Below are positions 5,967 to 7,295 of a DNA stretch of 7,295 nt, piece by piece. Made by a program: the position numbers and the translations under genes. Origin of the DNA: Desulfobacterales bacterium. GTDB taxonomy: Bacteria > Desulfobacterota > Desulfobacteria > Desulfobacterales > QNYZ01. The stretch lies in the NCBI GenBank assembly GCA_029938515.1, contig JAOZUU010000134.1, positions 1 to 7,295 of the forward strand. The letters run 5' to 3'. The notes under the pieces are model-generated. The model ran no database searches. It saw only the letters and a program-made list of their open reading frames with translations, and was not told the DNA's origin. Each line of letters begins with the position of its first letter. The stretch's first letter is position 1.

Positions 5967-7295
5967 TTACGCCATATTCATCGCCACTAACTCGGCGATA
6001 TCTTGTGTCTTGATTTCCTCTTCTTTTTCCAGTTCTTTCATGCCGTCTTCGATCATGGTCAAACAGAACGGGCAACCCACGGCCACATTCGCCACCTGTT
6101 TTCCGACGATTTCTTCGGCTCGTTCCAAATTGATTCGTTTGCCGATGGTCTCCTCCATCCACATTCCGCCCCCGCCTGCGCCACAACAAAAACTTTCGGA
6201 GCCATACCGGTCGAGCTCTTTGAGTCCCCAGTTTGATATGGACTTCAAAATCGATCGGGGTTGATCATACACCGAATTATATCGACCCAGATAGCAGGGA
6301 TCGTGGTAGGTCAAAGATCCTTCCAATGTTCTTTTTAAGGCGATTTTCCCCTCTTTTACGATCTGATCGATGAACTCGGTATGATGGACCACTTGGTAAT
6401 TGCCGCCCAGTTGCGGGTATTCATGCTTCAGCGTATTGAGACAATGGGGACACGCCGTGATGATTTTTTTAACCTTGTAATTGTTCAAGGTTTCGATGTT
6501 TTCCTGCGCCATCATCTGGTACAGCATTTCATTGCCGACGCGCCGGGCAAAGTCACCGGTGCATTTCTCTTCCACACCCAGGATAGCGAAGCTGATACCG
6601 GCTCTTTGCAGGATTTTGACCAGGCTGGTGGATACTTTTTTGGATCGGTCATCGAATGAACCGGCACAGCCAACCCAGAGTAAATAGTCGACATCGGAAT
6701 CATCCGCCATCATTTTAACGTCCAGTCCGTCCGCCCAATCGGCGCGTTTGTCATACCCGATGCCCCAGGGATTGCCGTTGCGTTCGAGTCCTTTAAGGGC
6801 CGGGTTCAACTCTTTGGGGTAGGCTTCCGCCATCAACGTCTGCCCCTGTCTCATGGCGATGATGCGGGGAACATGTTCGATAGTCACCGGGCAGACTTCT
6901 TCACAGGCTCGGCAGGTCGTACAGGCCCAAAGCGTGTCTTCGGCGATCACGTCACCAACAAGCTGCTTTTTGCTGTTGAGCGCAGCTATCTGTTCGGATA
7001 TCTGGGCTTTATTTTTATCAATTTGCCTGGAGTCGCCATCTGGCTTGATGGTGGCGGACAACTTCGCTCTTTTGATTATGTTGTCCGCATTATCTAATAA
7101 TTCAGATTTCAATTTATCATTGAAATCATGCAGATTTAACGGTTTGTCAGTGATGTAAGTGGGGCAAACTTCTTTACAGCGACCACACTCGGTACAGGTG
7201 TAAAGATCCAGTCCCTGTTTCCAATTGAGCTGGTGGATGTGATTGATTCCCAGCGATTCGTCTTCCCAGGCCGCTTCATCTTCCAAATCCAAAAG
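5967..7295 (-). CDS. HdrD/EMO-like iron-sulfur oxidoreductase with two 4Fe-4S motifs and two CCG domains (N-terminus outside window)
   Basis: The frame is open to the window edge, so only the C-terminal 442 residues are seen. The TTG at 7292 is probably internal, since a Leu codon precedes it in frame. Counting from that TTG, two ferredoxin motifs (CTECGRCKEVCP at 33-44, CTTCRACEEVCP at 124-135) would each bind a [4Fe-4S] cluster. CCG domain 1 has C209, C244 and CPHC 281-284 but reads KCTGD instead of CCG. CCG domain 2 (DPCYLGRYN, C333; FCCGAGGG, C369-C370; CPFC, 407-410) is intact and could hold a noncubane cluster of the HdrB type. These motifs match proteins annotated as heterodisulfide-reductase-related or EtfAB:quinone oxidoreductases, which usually carry an N-terminal heme b membrane domain. 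A role in electron transfer from acyl-CoA oxidation is inferred; the membrane part would lie beyond 7295. Confidence 0.85.
   Translation of the reverse strand, partial: LLDLEDEAAWEDESLGINHIHQLNWKQGLDLYTCTECGRCKEVCPTYITDKPLNLHDFNDKLKSELLDNADNIIKRAKLSATIKPDGDSRQIDKNKAQISEQIAALNSKKQLVGDVIAEDTLWACTTCRACEEVCPVTIEHVPRIIAMRQGQTLMAEAYPKELNPALKGLERNGNPWGIGYDKRADWADGLDVKMMADDSDVDYLLWVGCAGSFDDRSKKVSTSLVKILQRAGISFAILGVEEKCTGDFARRVGNEMLYQMMAQENIETLNNYKVKKIITACPHCLNTLKHEYPQLGGNYQVVHHTEFIDQIVKEGKIALKRTLEGSLTYHDPCYLGRYNSVYDQPRSILKSISNWGLKELDRYGSESFCCGAGGGGMWMEETIGKRINLERAEEIVGKQVANVAVGCPFCLTMIEDGMKELEKEEEIKTQDIAELVAMNMA

Noticed and set aside
5893..6189. 98-codon minus-strand frame overlapping the end of the Fe-S gene
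   Set aside because: It overlaps the conserved CCG domain in another frame and its Arg/Gly-rich product matches nothing recognisable.

Overview
The window most resembles the chromosome of an anaerobic Desulfobacterota (delta-proteobacterial) organism, probably a sulfate reducer or relative. This is inferred from gene content: an HdrD/EMO-like iron-sulfur oxidoreductase of the type that links electron-transfer flavoprotein to the quinone pool, a COG1033-type RND exporter carrying signalling domains, and a secreted choice-of-anchor-Q beta-helix protein. No rRNA, tRNA, CRISPR array, insertion sequence or phage gene was seen.

Layout. (1) Positions 1-158 (+) are the last 51 codons of a DsbA/FrnE-like thiol oxidoreductase, cut by the window edge. 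(2) Positions 159-483 hold no convincing gene; they contain two small hairpins and a sigma70-like promoter that probably drives the next gene. (3) Positions 484-1842 (+) encode an exported right-handed beta-helix protein. (4) A 137-base convergent spacer contains two short palindromes but no classical terminator. (5) Positions 1980-5180 (-) encode the most notable gene: a 12-TM RND/MMPL transporter fused to a cyclic-nucleotide-binding domain and then to a degenerate GGDEF domain. It has a well-formed promoter (TTGACT-17-TATAAA). That promoter places the transcript start downstream of the longest possible TTG start, so ATG 5180 is preferred. (6) Positions 5404-5856 (-) encode a GNAT acetyltransferase with a strong ribosome binding site. 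(7) Positions 5967-7295 (-) are the C-terminal 442 residues of the iron-sulfur oxidoreductase, open at the right edge.

How the genes relate. The Fe-S oxidoreductase and the GNAT gene share a strand, are 110 bases apart and show no clear terminator between them, so they may form one transcript. The RND-CNB-GGDEF gene follows on the same strand but has its own promoter and probably forms a separate unit. It has no membrane-fusion or outer-membrane-channel partner in view and looks like a stand-alone inner-membrane exporter whose cytosolic tail could sense cAMP/cGMP and perhaps c-di-GMP. The beta-helix gene converges on it and is independently transcribed. No functional link between the DsbA-like, beta-helix and RND genes can be shown from this window.
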